The notes: a model not told the origin generated them from the sequence alone. Shown: positions 28,111 through 39,894, counted from the stretch's first letter. The stretch is 64,000 bases of DNA from Lepas anatifera (GCA_034440635.1 JAOTON010001683.1:547001-611000), one strand, 5' to 3'. A program made the numbers and translations.

Positions 28111-28534
28111 TGAGGGTTAATTGAAACCCTTATCAGAAGCTTTATTTGAAGTTTAAGAAGACAGCGTTCATCAACATTTCCTTAATAATCCGAACAAGAG
28201 CTTGTTTCCCTATCAGTACTGTAACCCTTATCATGTGGTATATTAATTCTACTTCGTGCCCGACAAGCATGACCAAAATTCTTCCGCAACAATGAATATG
28301 TCACGATAGTATGGCGATAATAAGACGATGATAAGACGCAGTTTCTACCACAGCTTAAGGTCAAAACACTCGGAAAAGTCATTAACTGAGCCGAAAGCGC
28401 TGCAGTTCACTAACCAGGACTACGATGTCACTGGTCCCTTTCCAGAGCCCATGGAGATTTCAGCCACTCGTTGAAGAAGCGGATCTCAAAAAGTGGGCGT
28501 CTCGGACGCCAAAAAGGAACGGTAGCGCCGTGGT
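28111..28534. other. No recognisable feature
   Basis: Short frames only, no domain or shared repeat seen. Confidence 0.4.
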
Positions 28535-28714
28535 TGGGGGGGTCGAAAGCACATCGAAAAACAGAGGCCGTAATTTTTGTTCATATATTACGTCACCCTC
28601 GGGGGAGGGGCTGCCCGAAACGTGACGTGCCGTGACGTGGGGAGGGGCGTCAAAAACGCATCGAAAAAAATCGTGACGTAATTTATGAACGGCCGACGTA
28701 ATTTATGAACGGCC
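28535..28714. mobile_element. MITE-like element with TTCATAAATTACGTCA ends
   Basis: TTCATATATTACGTCACCC at 28580-28598 and GTGACGTAATTTATGAA at 28673-28689 form facing inverted repeats. The right end is duplicated in tandem (GACGTAATTTATGAACGGCC at 28675-28694 and 28695-28714). An AT-rich 'CGAAAGCACATCGAAAAA' block at the left mirrors 'CAAAAACGCATCGAAAAA' on the right. Ends of this type are widespread in animal genomes. The superfamily is not assigned here. Confidence 0.6.
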
Positions 28715-28779
28715 TCTGACACAAACATGCTCGCAATGCCAGCTTTGACACGGTTATGGTCCCTCACGTTCGCAGCTTG

Positions 28780-28870
28780 CAGTTGCTCATTAAAAATGGG
28801 GTTAATACGTTACAGGCGTGCAGTTGCTTATCAAAATGAAACTAATACAATACAGACGTGCCATTGCAAA
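28780..28870. repeat. About 45-bp imperfect tandem repeat x 2
   Basis: 'GCAGTTGCTCATTAAAAATG' ... 'TTAATACGTTACAGGCGTG' is followed by 'GCAGTTGCTTATCAAAATGA' ... 'CTAATACAATACAGACGTG'. Confidence 0.7.
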
Positions 28871-28955
28871 CAACACAATAGAAAAAGAAAGGATAGCAAT
28901 AACGGTCTCAGGTGGAGGGAGCAAACAGATCGCCCCTCAAGGATAATCTCGCGCA

Positions 28956-29010
28956 AGGACGTCGCCACGGATTTTCGAGGGGGGCGAACCCCGCGATGTA
29001 ACAGGAAGCT
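28956..29010 (+). mobile_element. Truncated hAT-like MITE end, family F5
   Basis: CAAGGACGTCGCCACGGATT then TTCGAGGGGGGCGAACCCC resembles the left end of the element at 46480 (CAGGGGCGCCGCCACGGAAT then TTTCGCAGGGG). The right end is missing. Confidence 0.5.
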
Positions 29011-29689
29011 ATTTTTACCGGATAAACGTTTATGCTATGGACACCATATGAACAAAACCGTCAGCACGCCTTAAATATCCCAATATGATGACATTTTTAT
29101 GTTAAAAACCTTGGGGTAGAAAAGCATCTATAAGATCATGGACACCATCCCGAATTAATATGTTTGTATAAATCCCTATATCGTGCCATCGTGATCAAAA
29201 GCATGAAAAACAGGAAATATTGCGAGGCAAGAGGGCATTATTGGGGCCGACTATTTTCATGACTATCTAAAGTTTGATGCTAAGGTATCTGAATACTAAG
29301 GGTCAAGGCCCTCCTGGTTGAAGTCTACGCTAACAATTGATATATGTAAAATACCTTGCCCTCTTCTCCACCCCCCACTCCATCCCCCTCCCGCGTGTTT
29401 ACATTTCCAGTCACGTTGCTATGCATCTTGTTGACATTCTCCACCGGCGACGCCGGTCCTTCGAATGCATATAATTATCTCCGAGCTCATTAGCACCATA
29501 CACAGCGGCCGACCGCAGGAATGTCCACCCTGTGAAAGAGGATCCTGGGCGGAGTCAGTGAGCGGTATCAAAACACATCGAACCGCTGAAAAAACGCAGC
29601 ATTGCTGCACAGGCTGGTGAGTGATGGACGTGTCTGGCTCGGGTCAGAGGCGGTCAAACAAACACGTCAAGGTCAGCCCGTGCGCTCTG
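29011..29689. other. No recognisable feature
   Basis: Nothing supportable seen. Confidence 0.4.
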
Positions 29690-29812
29690 GGAATACCTGG
29701 GAAATAAATGGGATGTAACTGGGAGATAACTGTGAAATGATTGGAGCATAGCTGGGAAATTGCTGGGGATAACTGGGGATAACTGGGAATACCTGGGAAA
29801 CAACTGAGAATG
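29690..29812. repeat. Degenerate 10-12-bp minisatellite
   Basis: Variants of CTGGGA(A/T)A(T/A)(A/C)(A/C) recur about ten times, including two near-identical GGGGATAACT units at 29764-29785. Confidence 0.8.
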
Positions 29813-30364
29813 ATTCGTTTGGACGTTTGATTGCACATGCAGTCCTAGTCATTTACGGCAGCTTAAAAAGACGATTTAAAAAAGGATCTTTCTGAAGGGG
29901 GCATGGCGAACAAAACGGGGAAACGATCACATTCTTCTGCAAAAACTAATGTATACTGATGATGTGAAACATGGCAGTTGAATTTAATTGACGTTTATGT
30001 AAAATAAATGTTTGAAACACAACAAATCTGCCACGGTGAGTATGTTGCGCTGCATGCGCCACCAGCTTTGCTGGGTCTAACATTTATTACATAGTGTCAA
30101 GTGAAGTTTCAAGTGAAATACAACTTCTACATGTTTTGTACTTTGGCTCTCTAATGTATCACTCACTGAGAGAATAAGGATAAATAATACGCGCGTAAGT
30201 TTCACGATTATACCCAGGATAGTCCTATTTTCTTACACACTTTTCATGAGAACAATCGGTAGCCGATCTACATGCGTTTAAAGGAAATACGACAGGGCTG
30301 GTTAGTCTCCAGGTATATACAAGCCTGCTGTTGTAACGAGGCATCAGTACATGTATCCGTACAA

Positions 30365-30506
30365 CAGTGGCGGATACAAGGGGGGCTCAAGCCCCATCCG
30401 AAATGTCAGAGTGCCTATAGTAAATGCATAGGCGCAGGCTGTTCTAAGGTAATGGCGGGCAAAGCCCGAGCCCCCCACCCGAAATGAAGTCCTGGATTCG
30501 CCACTG
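30365..30506 (-). mobile_element. hAT-like MITE, family F1 (reverse)
   Basis: Ends are CAGTGGCGGATACAAGG and CCTGGATTCGCCACTG. The interior reads the reversed core ('AATGTCAGAGTGCCTATAG', 'GCATAGGCGCAGGCTGTTC'). The flanking 8 bp do not match clearly. Confidence 0.8.
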
Positions 30507-31263
30507 ATCGTAAATTACTTTAAATATGTAAGCGCACTACTATACAGCACAGGCGCAGTAACTTGTTTCAAGTTGGTATGGGGGCGGCGGGGATGTCGCA
30601 AAAGTTGTCACCGCTGGTGGGGTCAAATATTATTTGACCTATCACTTGATTTGTTAACGGAAAGGGTCGGGAATCGGCTCAAAGTTGGGGTGGGGACACT
30701 GCCCCCAGTCCAAAAGTTAGGAGGGAACAGTCACCCACTGGCCCGTCCCCCTATGTTACAACCCCTGGTTCACCCTGCAGCTGTCCAAAGCAGTGTTGCC
30801 ATTCACACATTCAGCTATAAACATTCACAAACACGACAATTGAGGTCCGATTTCCAATCGAAACACGTCCTGGTTTCCAACCTTAATTGACTAAAGCCGC
30901 GCGCGTTTTTTTCGCGGTATCGCGCCAATATAAGGCGTTCAGCCGACGCACACATACAACGGACACAATTAAAGACCACAAGAGCCAGCCGCAATAAATA
31001 AATGAAATCGAACCAAACGCACGTGCCAGCGGTTATTAAACAAACGAAAGTGGACCTAACGTCGCTTTCCACGCCACCTGCATGGAACGAAAATTGCATG
31101 CCTTCGAATTCCAGCACCATGAGTTCGGTCGTCAAACAGCCAACCATGCCCGATGGTTCCTCTTCTTGATGTTAACCATTAATAACCGCTACCAAAAACA
31201 TTTCAATCAATCAGATGGGGAGCTACCGCTCGGAAGCCGGGCAAAAACGGGTTGCCCTGGCAA
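30507..31263. other. No recognisable feature
   Basis: A short CG-rich patch lies near 30895-30925. A 110-aa minus frame (30815-31147) has no domain. Confidence 0.4.
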
Positions 31264-31423
31264 CAGGGTCGGATCCAGACCGACGGTTTGGGGGAGAAAG
31301 GGGCAGCGGGGCACAAAATCCTGAAAAACGTGTTTTTTTAAGAAAATCGGCAAAAAACGGGAGTGGTTAAGGACAATTGCCCAGTTTGCCCCCCCCCTGT
31401 CCACCCTCCTAGGTCTGCTAGTG
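31264..31423 (+). mobile_element. hAT-like MITE, family F3, perfect TSD
   Basis: Ends are CAGGGTCGGATCCAGACC and CCTAGGTCTGCTAGTG. Flanks are CCTGGCAA on both sides (31256-31263 and 31424-31431). The interior has the F3 core 'TTTTTTTAAGAAAATCGGCA' and a C-rich right part. This is the reference F3 copy. Confidence 0.93.
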
Positions 31424-31613
31424 CCTGGCAAGCAATACAGAAAAGAGGCCGAATGGTGAAATGAGACAAACCGGAAAAGTCACAGTCTACCTGTCCGTGA
31501 GAAACTATCTCTGAAACAGAGACTACATACGGGTTTTTGTCATAGTTAAGTGAGACATTATGCTTTCACCGTGCGTAGATAAGCGGGACAGCTTTAAGCC
31601 GTATGACCTGCTG

Positions 31614-31676
31614 CATGCTTTACCAAACTGTTATCTCAGTTCAAAACCCATTATAAAAGTGGAGACGCTCCCTTTC
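31614..31676 (+). repeat. Dispersed repeat R1, copy 1
   Basis: 'GCTTTACCAAACTGTTATCT', 'CAGTTCAAAACCCATTATAA' and 'AAGTGGAGACGCTCCCTTT' recur at 42217, 47195 and 56766. See finding on R1. Confidence 0.7.
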
Positions 31677-31979
31677 AGCCGTTTGCCCCGTTGCAGGAAC
31701 GAACAATGGATGGTTACGGAGCATATACCGAAAGTGCGTTTTCCTGAAACTCTCTCAATACGAAATGAGCCCGACGCATTCTTATCGCAAGTAGCTAAAC
31801 CCCCAGTACCAACCCTGGAAAGTACCTACTAGCGTGATGTGCCTAAACAAATATATCCGTGTTGGGAATCTTATTTATATTGCTATAACCTTTTCTCCTG
31901 CAGAAAAGTTGACGTCTACATACATATTGTTAACCAAATCAACATCGGCTGCCAGTTTAAGGATATGAGCCATGACCAG

Positions 31980-32325
31980 GTGGTGTGACGTCACACGTTC
32001 ATTAGTGACGTCACGCCGTATGATCAGCGAATGTCCTTCACAGGCAAGATACCTTTACTTAAAGGTACGTTCAAGAGGGATTCCTCCACGCCCAAGTGAC
32101 GTCACATGGGCGTGGAGGGATTCCTTCACCGTTGAGCCGTGTGTTAAACTGCTGTTAATGGCACTTCCCACTCACGAATTTGTGAGAATACACGGTAGTC
32201 AAGTTTATCCCAAATGCAATAACTAAGCATGTTATTTTCGATTCTGGGCCTCTTTTTGTAAAAATTTGAATATTTAATCATTTAATTTTCTCATGTTACA
32301 TTCTACGAGGTGTGACGTCACATCC
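31980..32325 (+). repeat. CRE-containing dispersed repeat, copy 2
   Basis: Four perfect TGACGTCA sites occur at 31986-31993, 32006-32013, 32097-32104 and 32313-32320. The third lies at the centre of a 47-bp palindrome (32078-32124) whose arms are GGATTCCTCCACGCCC and GGGCGTGGAGGGATTCC. Sequence to the left (32040-32105) is homologous to the repeat at 24887-24945 in reverse. Boundaries are approximate. Confidence 0.6.
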
Positions 32326-32340
32326 GGTAGTCTGCGGTTG

Positions 32341-32783
32341 CTGTTGGAGGGGGCTGCTTCACAGGTGGCTAGAGGGACCCGAGTTTAAGCTGCCACGAGT
32401 TCCGGATTCAGACTTAGCCATTAACGCCCGCTGGGCTTATATAACGAAATCAGTGTTAATGCAGTGTAACGCGTGCGCAGTAGCTTTCGCGAGTGTGAAG
32501 ATAGATGGTCATACCACCCATTCACATCTGGCAAAGTTTATGTCAGAATTTGACACGATTTTTGGCGGCAATTTCCTAACGCGCTTTTGTACTCCCAACC
32601 GGCAAAAATATTCCCACATTCTGCAGGTGTGAGCAGGCCATTGGTGCGCGTGGTTGATCGGCTACTTCAGTACCTGTTAACTGGAATAATGCAAGTAAAA
32701 TAACAATCATAGCAACAATGAATAAGGATAATAAAATGTTGACAGGGTTTGGCGCACTGAGGCGGGGAGCGTGACTAGAAGTT
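32341..32783. other. No recognisable feature
   Basis: A 106-aa plus frame (32312-32632) has no recognisable domain. Confidence 0.4.
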
Positions 32784-33049
32784 GACAAGGTATATGCTGG
32801 CCTGTCTCCTCGAATCTTATATGATATGATATGATATGACATATATACTTAGATTATAGACTCGGGCACAGCCCTTCGTCAGAATCAGGTATGTCAAACA
32901 TCGAAGTCTCAATCATTTTTGTCGCGACTATGACTTCAGACTTAGATATTTGAAATACCTGATTCTGACGAAAGGGCTGTGCCCGAATATATAATCTAAG
33001 TGCATTTTACATCCAGGATTCGAGGAGACAGGCCAGTATATACCTTGCC
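32784..33049. repeat. 266-bp foldback (inverted repeat)
   Basis: The left arm (32784-32909) begins GACAAGGTATATGCTGGCCT and the right arm (32936-33049) ends with the near-complement AGGCCAGTATATACCTTGCC. Matching blocks include GGGCACAGCCCTTCGTCAGA with TCTGACGAAAGGGCTGTGCC, and TCAAACATCGAAGTCT with AGACTTAGATATTTGA. The loop is only about 26 nt. The left arm carries an ATATG expansion. A related half-copy lies at about 53358-53383. Confidence 0.9.
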
Positions 33050-33748
33050 AGAATAATAAAATACGTAAGTAGAAGAGAGAATGACTCGGACGCCTTCCAA
33101 CCACCGAGTTAATCAGCCTTCCCTGGTTAGGACACCGCAAAAATAAAGTCTCATGTCAAAACAGTATCCGATTCTGATAGCATAAACTTCACGCTACAGT
33201 GATGCAAACCTTACTCGGACGTGCAGAAATGCAAAACAAAAATTGACAGAATTTGCAGTTCAAAGTAGTCATGCCCGTTGCCATAAATACCGTGCATTTT
33301 AATGTCTCTCACCTACGTCTTTTACTGACCCGTTGTATAAGCGTTAATCCAACAGCGAGAAAAACCTGATGACCACCTTTAGTGTTGGGCAAAACCCACA
33401 TGCGCGATCTGGACCAGTTTCAAGCCTCGGCACTTCTCCAAATTACTGTTATACAACGGAGAAAACACATGTTTGCGCTCTGATTGGCACAGCACTAGTA
33501 AACCAGTTCATTATTGCATTTTGTTTTGGCATTTCACACTGGGCACGCATGCTTCCATCCGTGAAATTTAGCCTACCACTATGTTTAACAAATGCCGATG
33601 ATCAAACAAGAATGTTGTCGCAGAGGTAAAAAAAACTAGCCAGGTTCAGCAAGGAAGATGAAGAAAAAGAAGCTGTATAAACAGGTCTTCAGCTAAAAAA
33701 AAGGCACACACACACACGCTATAGCTGAATGTTGACCACGGCGAAAAT
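33050..33748. other. No recognisable feature
   Basis: Short frames only. A short (CA)n run lies near 33708-33718. Confidence 0.4.
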
Positions 33749-33749
33749 C

Positions 33750-33909
33750 CTTGAGGTTTAACGACACACCAATCGCCAAGGTTATATGGCGTCGCAAGAT
33801 ATATATTGTTGATAGGGTTTCTTAGGGCGGATGGGGGTCGGATTAGGTTGTACTTAGCCAGAGAAGCCACAGGGCCTTGAACCCGGGGACCGGAGACTCC
33901 AATCTCAGG
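33750..33909 (-). mobile_element. tRNA-derived SINE
   Basis: The minus strand has a B-box-like GGTTCAAGGCC in a 'CCCCGGGTTCAAGGCC' context (about 33873-33888) and the tail GGTGTGTCGTTAAACCTC. Similar GAAAATC (33743-33749) and AAAAATC (33910-33916) flanks may be the target duplication. Confidence 0.65.
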
Positions 33910-34218
33910 AAAAATCATCGCACGGAATAACAGACGAACAGCCACAGAGCTCGATGAAGATGAAGAAGTTGATGAACGTCTGAACTATGAACTAAGAACT
34001 GAACTAAGAACTATGATGAAGTTGCTGGACGTCGAGCACCACTGATGTCGCAGCGCTGTCAGTGCTATGCCTATTCTGGCTGCTGATCCCAGTGTAAATA
34101 TGCTCCGAGCTTGTGCATGAGAACATCATTCTCCGCACTTCGCGTTACTAAGCCTGTTGCATCTCACATGGCAATGTGTTTTCCAAGTTGGCACGTTGGA
34201 AATGTGTACTCATATCAG

Positions 34219-34398
34219 CATAGGCGGGCCCAGGCGGGAGGGAGCAAGTGGAGCCACTTCCCTCCACCATCGACCCCCTCCCTGAAATGTCGCTTCCCCC
34301 ATGGATGCGAGTACCAGCGCCCCTTCCCCGCGATAGGATTTGGCGCCCCCCCCGGTCTAGATGCTCCCCCCCGATCAGAAATCCTGGTTCCGCCTATG
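34219..34398 (-). mobile_element. hAT-like MITE, family F2 (reverse)
   Basis: Ends are CATAGGCGGGCCCAGG and CCTGGTTCCGCCTATG. The interior shows reversed F2 segments ('CCCCTCCCTGAAATGTCGCT', 'GATAGGATTTGGCGCCCC'). No clear target duplication. Confidence 0.8.
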
Positions 34399-34782
34399 CG
34401 CCTCAATGTTCTTTCGCAGCTGGAAACGGCGGTGTCGCTCATGCTCAGTTCAGATTTAAACCGCGAAACGACTTCGTCATGGTGAATAACTAAGCTATCG
34501 CATAAAAAATGGTTTCTTTCCTTTTGCGGCAACGAGACTGGTCATTACACATTCCATTCTTATCTAGTTTCCATAAACAAACGGAAAGTTCTGGACAGTA
34601 AATGGAAATGACAGTTCTGCACTGGAAATGTCAACGTCATGACACCGAAATTTTGTCGCGTTCTGTGCATGTTGCCATGTTTGATCGCTTGCCTCCCTCC
34701 AGCCTCACTGAATAAGTGACGAGGTCCATGTATAGATCCTGCAAACAAACACCATCAACACAGCCATATGCATGCCTCTCTC

Positions 34783-34921
34783 CAGGGGCGATCCGAGGCA
34801 GAACAATACGGGGGAAGGCCAAACGGAGACCGTCGCAAATCTTCCACTCGTAATAAAACCAATCGGTACCGGGTGGGTACAAATATCGTCCCCCATTGGC
34901 AAACCACTGGATCCGCCCCTG
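34783..34921 (+). mobile_element. hAT-like MITE, unassigned family
   Basis: Ends are CAGGGGCGATCCGAGG and ACTGGATCCGCCCCTG, a good inverted pair 139 bp apart. The interior is distinct from F1-F4. Flanks do not match. Confidence 0.7.
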
Positions 34922-35380
34922 TCTTCAGCCACCATCACGCGATTAAGTACTTAGCAGCGCCAATCACACGGCGCAAATGTTCGCCAAACTACCAGGTACG
35001 TACCACAACAGAGCGCCTGGCTAAACTGCAATCGATACAAATCACAAGCGGGTTATCAAATAGTAATGGGAACGGTGTCAGAGGGCGTACCCACGACAGG
35101 CCACTGCCTGGAGTAAGCAGAACGATTGTGCATCGGACTTTCGCAGCGACTCAGCGACTAGGTCCATATGGCGCGCCAAAGTGAAGCAATTTGCCAGATA
35201 TCGAGACGATTGGACGACATGTACAGCAAGAAAGCGCGCCGCCAGCGATCACCACAGATTTGACAGATTAACCAGTCCATTTTGTGCCCGCTACCAATCT
35301 GATTACGCCGCGTGGTCTTTCACAACATGTAAATTTCACTATCAACACTATCAAACTATGGGACCAGACAGCACTCCATA
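34922..35380. other. No recognisable feature
   Basis: Chance frames only; nothing assignable. Confidence 0.4.
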
Positions 35381-35543
35381 CAGCGGCGGCTCCAGGACTC
35401 CATTTAAGGGGGGTAGGGGACTGGATGGAGCAACCCTCACTATAGCCTCGGAACGGACTCTTGTTATGCAGCTACTAAAGACACTGACATTTCGAGGGGA
35501 GGGGAGCTTGAGTCTCCTAGCCCCCCCTCTGTGTCCGCCACTG
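35381..35543 (+). mobile_element. hAT-like MITE, family F1
   Basis: Ends are CAGCGGCGGCTCCAGGACTC and TGTGTCCGCCACTG. The interior has 'ATAGCCTCGGAACGGACTC' and 'CACTGACATTTCGAGG'. Target duplication is weak at best. Confidence 0.82.
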
Positions 35544-36456
35544 ACCTCACGTGTCCTCTCTGATTCGGTGAACTGCTGAGTTTCATTTTTAGATGTCGAC
35601 GGATGTGTGTTTGTGACATCTGAGGCCATGAGGCCTTCACGGAGCGCTGAGAACGGGAGAACGGCTGGGGACGCCTCCTCAAACTTATGAACCAGGAGGG
35701 GAAGTCCCCCAAACATGGTCGAACACGACCTACATTTTTATTCTTTTTTTCTGTACCATTGCGGATCTGTGTAAATGTCAACTCTGGCGTTGGTCTACAG
35801 CATCGGTAACTCCCCAGAGCAGTTTTTATGTTTGGGTTTGGCCTCCCCTAACCGGCAATCGCCAGGTTGGCTCCCCCTAACCTCAGCGTCCCAAAATCTT
35901 GGGTGCTGGAAGGAGAGGGACACCCAGACAAGGATAATTTTTCGCTCAGTTCTGCTCTTGTTTTTCTTGATTTTCCACTCATTTTCCAAATGTGTTTTTG
36001 GAGTGACAACTTTAAAATCTAGCGATAATGGATTCTTTCTCGACTGGAGGAATATCACTTGAAGCAAATACAAATGAATACAATCATATTTCATCTACAG
36101 GAAAAGTTAATAAAACCTCATGCCCTTGGAATGGAAAGTCCAGAATTCTCCACTCACTGAAAATTTTGGTTGAATTTTCCACTCGACACCCAAGTCCAAA
36201 ACCAATTTTGGGGCATTGCCTAACCTCGTCGGAAAACCGCCAGGGTGTGTCGCCTCCTCCTCCCCCCCGTTGGCAAACCGTGGCCACAACCCCGCCGACA
36301 TCACACAACCATATCGTTGCCAAAAGCCCTACCCAATGCCCAGGTCCCAGTGCTGTTTGTTTTACCCAAGGTCTAGAATCCAGTTAAATTTTGGGATCAG
36401 AACCTACCCCAGTTGAAATTGCTAGCACGATGGGGAGGGGGTGGGTGGGTTGTGCT
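35544..36456. other. No recognisable feature
   Basis: Overlapping frames of about 95-120 aa on both strands show no domain. No family repeat recognised. Confidence 0.4.
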
Positions 36457-36854
36457 CAGTGGCGGATCCAAGGAGGGGGGGCAAAAAAGGCATTTTCCCC
36501 CAAACGGAAAAGCTCGGGGCAAAACTATGTTCCCCCCCAAAGTGATCGACCTCCTTTTTCCCCGACTCCTTTTTAGTTTATAAGCAAGATTCTGGTGCTT
36601 AAACTCTCAAATTCAAACAGAACCAGTTAAGTTCAGTGCAAATATTGGGCCTCGGACCGGAAAAGTATCTCTAGCCCATATTTTTCAACCCGTGACGTTT
36701 TTTTGTTTTTCGCCTCAAATACCCAAAATTCTAAAATTCTGCCGGCAAGTAATATTGTCGCGCAGCTTTCAGGGCGTGACGTTTTCTTTTTTTGCTTTTC
36801 GACTTTTGACTTCAATTTTGCCCCTCCCAAACCGACTGGCTATATCCGCCACTG
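36457..36854 (+). mobile_element. hAT-like MITE, 398 bp, perfect TSD
   Basis: Ends are CAGTGGCGGATCCAAGG and GCTATATCCGCCACTG. Flanks are GTTGTGCT on both sides (36449-36456 and 36855-36862). At 398 bp it is the longest intact element found here, with an interior unlike F1-F4. No transposase fragment is readable. Confidence 0.93.
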
Positions 36855-37152
36855 GTTGTGCTCCACTGTCTCACGAGCTCTCCGTGCCTGCCGGTTTATA
36901 AACGTCCCAACTCTATCCAGGCTCACCTACAAAATGTACCTATATTTTTTAGGACGTTTGTTCTTGACTAAATAGTTTTGACACCCGGCTTGCAGCCCCT
37001 GGCGGTACCCTATATATTTTCCCATAATCACGCCGAAATATATTGAATCGAAGTGGAGGTAACGTGGAAGTAAAAAAGTTATTTGCCCTCCACAAGCGGC
37101 TTTCCAAAATCCCGTCAAATTGAATCCACACCGAGCATTATTAATAATCTAT

Positions 37153-37217
37153 AGGCAGATCCAGAATATAGAGGTGCATCCCCCTCCCCAATCGGAAATC
37201 CTGTATTCGCTAATGTA
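37153..37217 (+). mobile_element. Very short MITE remnant
   Basis: TAGGCAGATCCAGAATA and AATCCTGTATTCGCTAATG face each other over 65 bp. It looks like an internally deleted F1/F3-type element. Confidence 0.5.
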
Positions 37218-39894
37218 ACGATCACCCAGCCAAAAGGCGCAAAAAACAGCGCGCAAAAAGGCGGGAAGTGTCGATAACATCACAATAAAGTCCAAAACAG
37301 TGCTAATTACCTGGGTTCAGGGTCCGGTCCAATCTTGATCAGTCCTTTGGCTCGGTTACAGAGATCTACCCAATGCTGCATGCTAGTCACAGAAAACGCA
37401 GACGCTTCTTCGAAAACACCCCAGGACTCTTGCTGAGTCTCACAAAAAAGCAGGAGAAGACTTAGCTCCTCCCGGGTCTCAGTCAATAACAGTCAGCTCA
37501 GACAAACAAAACAAAAAAGGTACCAGGCCAGTCAATAATACCACCACGCCACGACCACCACCTCCCGGCGAACGGCTGGCAAAGCGACTGATTTTCAGTT
37601 GCACGAAAAACACTCGCGGGAAAATCGGCAGGCATTTTGACAACGAAATGCACGAGCTGGAAAAAGCCGGGGTCCGCCGTACGAAGCAGCGTGGAAGACT
37701 TCGTGTTTATTGTTTGTCCTTATTCCCACCACAGCTTTGAAATTGATTCAAGCCAGGGTTGCCAGTTTGGCATATTTACAGCCAAATGTCACAAATTTGA
37801 CATATTGTTACATGCAATACTATACATTCAAAATGTTAAAAAAGCCAATCATGTCTCTGAACATACTAAATCCATGACTGTATAAAGAGATTGTACGTTT
37901 GGCGTGTTTTCCATGTTCTTTTGACAGGTTGTGACCAATATTTCACAAATTAGGTGAATATCATGGCCAAAAATAAATTATTCCAAATTTGGCAAATTTT
38001 CACTATAGAAACCTGACAACCATGATTCAAACTCTCATATTCCACACCAGGTTCCATATAGGCCTCTTTCCTGGAGCTAATTAAAACACACTCTAACAAA
38101 CATCCGCCTCATTCGCTCATAACTTTGATCCACTTCGAGATCAATTTACAACTATTGACATGAAAACACCGTCAACAATATTGACGTCAAATTGAAGACG
38201 TGTCTCATCATCTCTCCCTCCCCCTACACCCATCCCCATCATTTTGAGCCTCAGCACCTCATCAAATACAGCCCTAATGGACATCGATCCGTGGTTGATT
38301 ATGAGCAGAGGCGTCGTCGCCGGAATCCAGTAGGGGAGGCACGTGATGGAGAGGGTATGGGTACAGTTCCAGGGTTCTCATCTTCCACAGAAGTGCTAAA
38401 TAGAGAGCGACAACGACTACAGCGAACTGGTGATTAAACACACAAGTAAGAACGAAACAGGACAACATTGAAACGACAACCACAAGGGCGTGACAATTGA
38501 AAATGAAGGGGGTTGCCCAACTTTGGAAACAGTTTCAATCACCACATTAATAACAGGTATAATATAGTGTTTTAGCCTTTTCACATGCATGCTGAAGACC
38601 ACAAAACCAATTCAAAACCCTTGAAATAAGAACACGACAATTCAAAGGATGTTTCAAAACTATTTCAACCTTGCATTAGGGATGCCCGGGCACCCCGAAT
38701 GGGCAGATATAAATCAGAGAGGTATGAACCCACATCCCTGGACTAACACATCTGCCGGACCCCCCCGTATTCAGGAGGGAACAAGCCCCCTCTGTTTAAT
38801 CAGCTGAAGCGCGTACCTCATTCTTGCTTCAGACGCACATGCCCCACCAGTGCCGGATCTAGACTCAAATTTACGGGTATAAGCTGCTAAAAGTCGTGGA
38901 AAACTTGATAAACGTGTTTCCTATCAACAATTGACCGACCTGACACGAGCCTCTTCGCACTAACGCTGAGTATACCATTGCACCCATCCTCCCAATCTGA
39001 GCTGCTAATCAACCAAAAACCTAAACAACATCGACCTTCCCGTCCATTGTGCTCGCCCACGTTAGGCCCATGCTATGGCAACCTCGCCGAGACGGGCTAT
39101 TTTTGGCTGCGCTGCCCATTACCGTAGTTCATCCGGCACCAATCAGCGACGTTCGATACCGCTGACGGCCAATCACAGCCCGGCAGCGAGTTGCTAACCT
39201 GATCAACATCATGTTAGGGCGGAATCCGCCCCAGGGAATGAGCTTGTTCAACATGATAGGATCGCGAGGACATGCCAACACAAAGTAACGTGAGAAGCAC
39301 GACAGGAAGACGAGAAACGACGAGAGAAAACGATACAATGCGATACTGTTCCAGGCGTTCGTGTCATTAAGTCTTGATTCGTTCAGATTGTGAGCTTGTT
39401 TTCACCCTTACGGGCAGCGTACGTCTCGGATTTTATCTGAGTGGAGTTCTGCGTGGCAAGCAGATTTGACCAGATGGATAATTTAACATAAAAAAACTGG
39501 TTATTTTCCCACCCGGGTGTGGATTTTAGCACTTATCTCTGACCTAATAATGGTATTTTCGTGCGTGGACTGGACGCGAAGTGATATCCGTGGTTTTGTT
39601 TACTAATGGATTGGAACAGATTATTTGAAGAAAAAAACATCGGGGAGGTCGGATTCCTTGGGAAAATCTCGGGCCGGCCCGGGTTGCTTGGGAAAACCTC
39701 GGAGCGGCCCGGATTTCCTTGACCTTGACGCAGTACGTCAGTGCACCGCTGACGCATTCTTCCACAAAGCCCTAAATACGACCAGTCATCGCCATTTCTC
39801 GCACTTATCCAGTCGCAGCTCCATACCCTCCACCCATTATGCACACACAAAAGGCCCCACGCATAATTCCGAGGCGCTGTGCGTGATATGGCGC
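37218..39894. other. Gene-poor stretch, nothing recognised
   Basis: 2.7 kb without recognised repeats or coding signals. A degenerate hAT-like head (GCAGAGGCGTCGTCGCCGGA) lies at about 38304-38323 without a partner. Confidence 0.4.
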
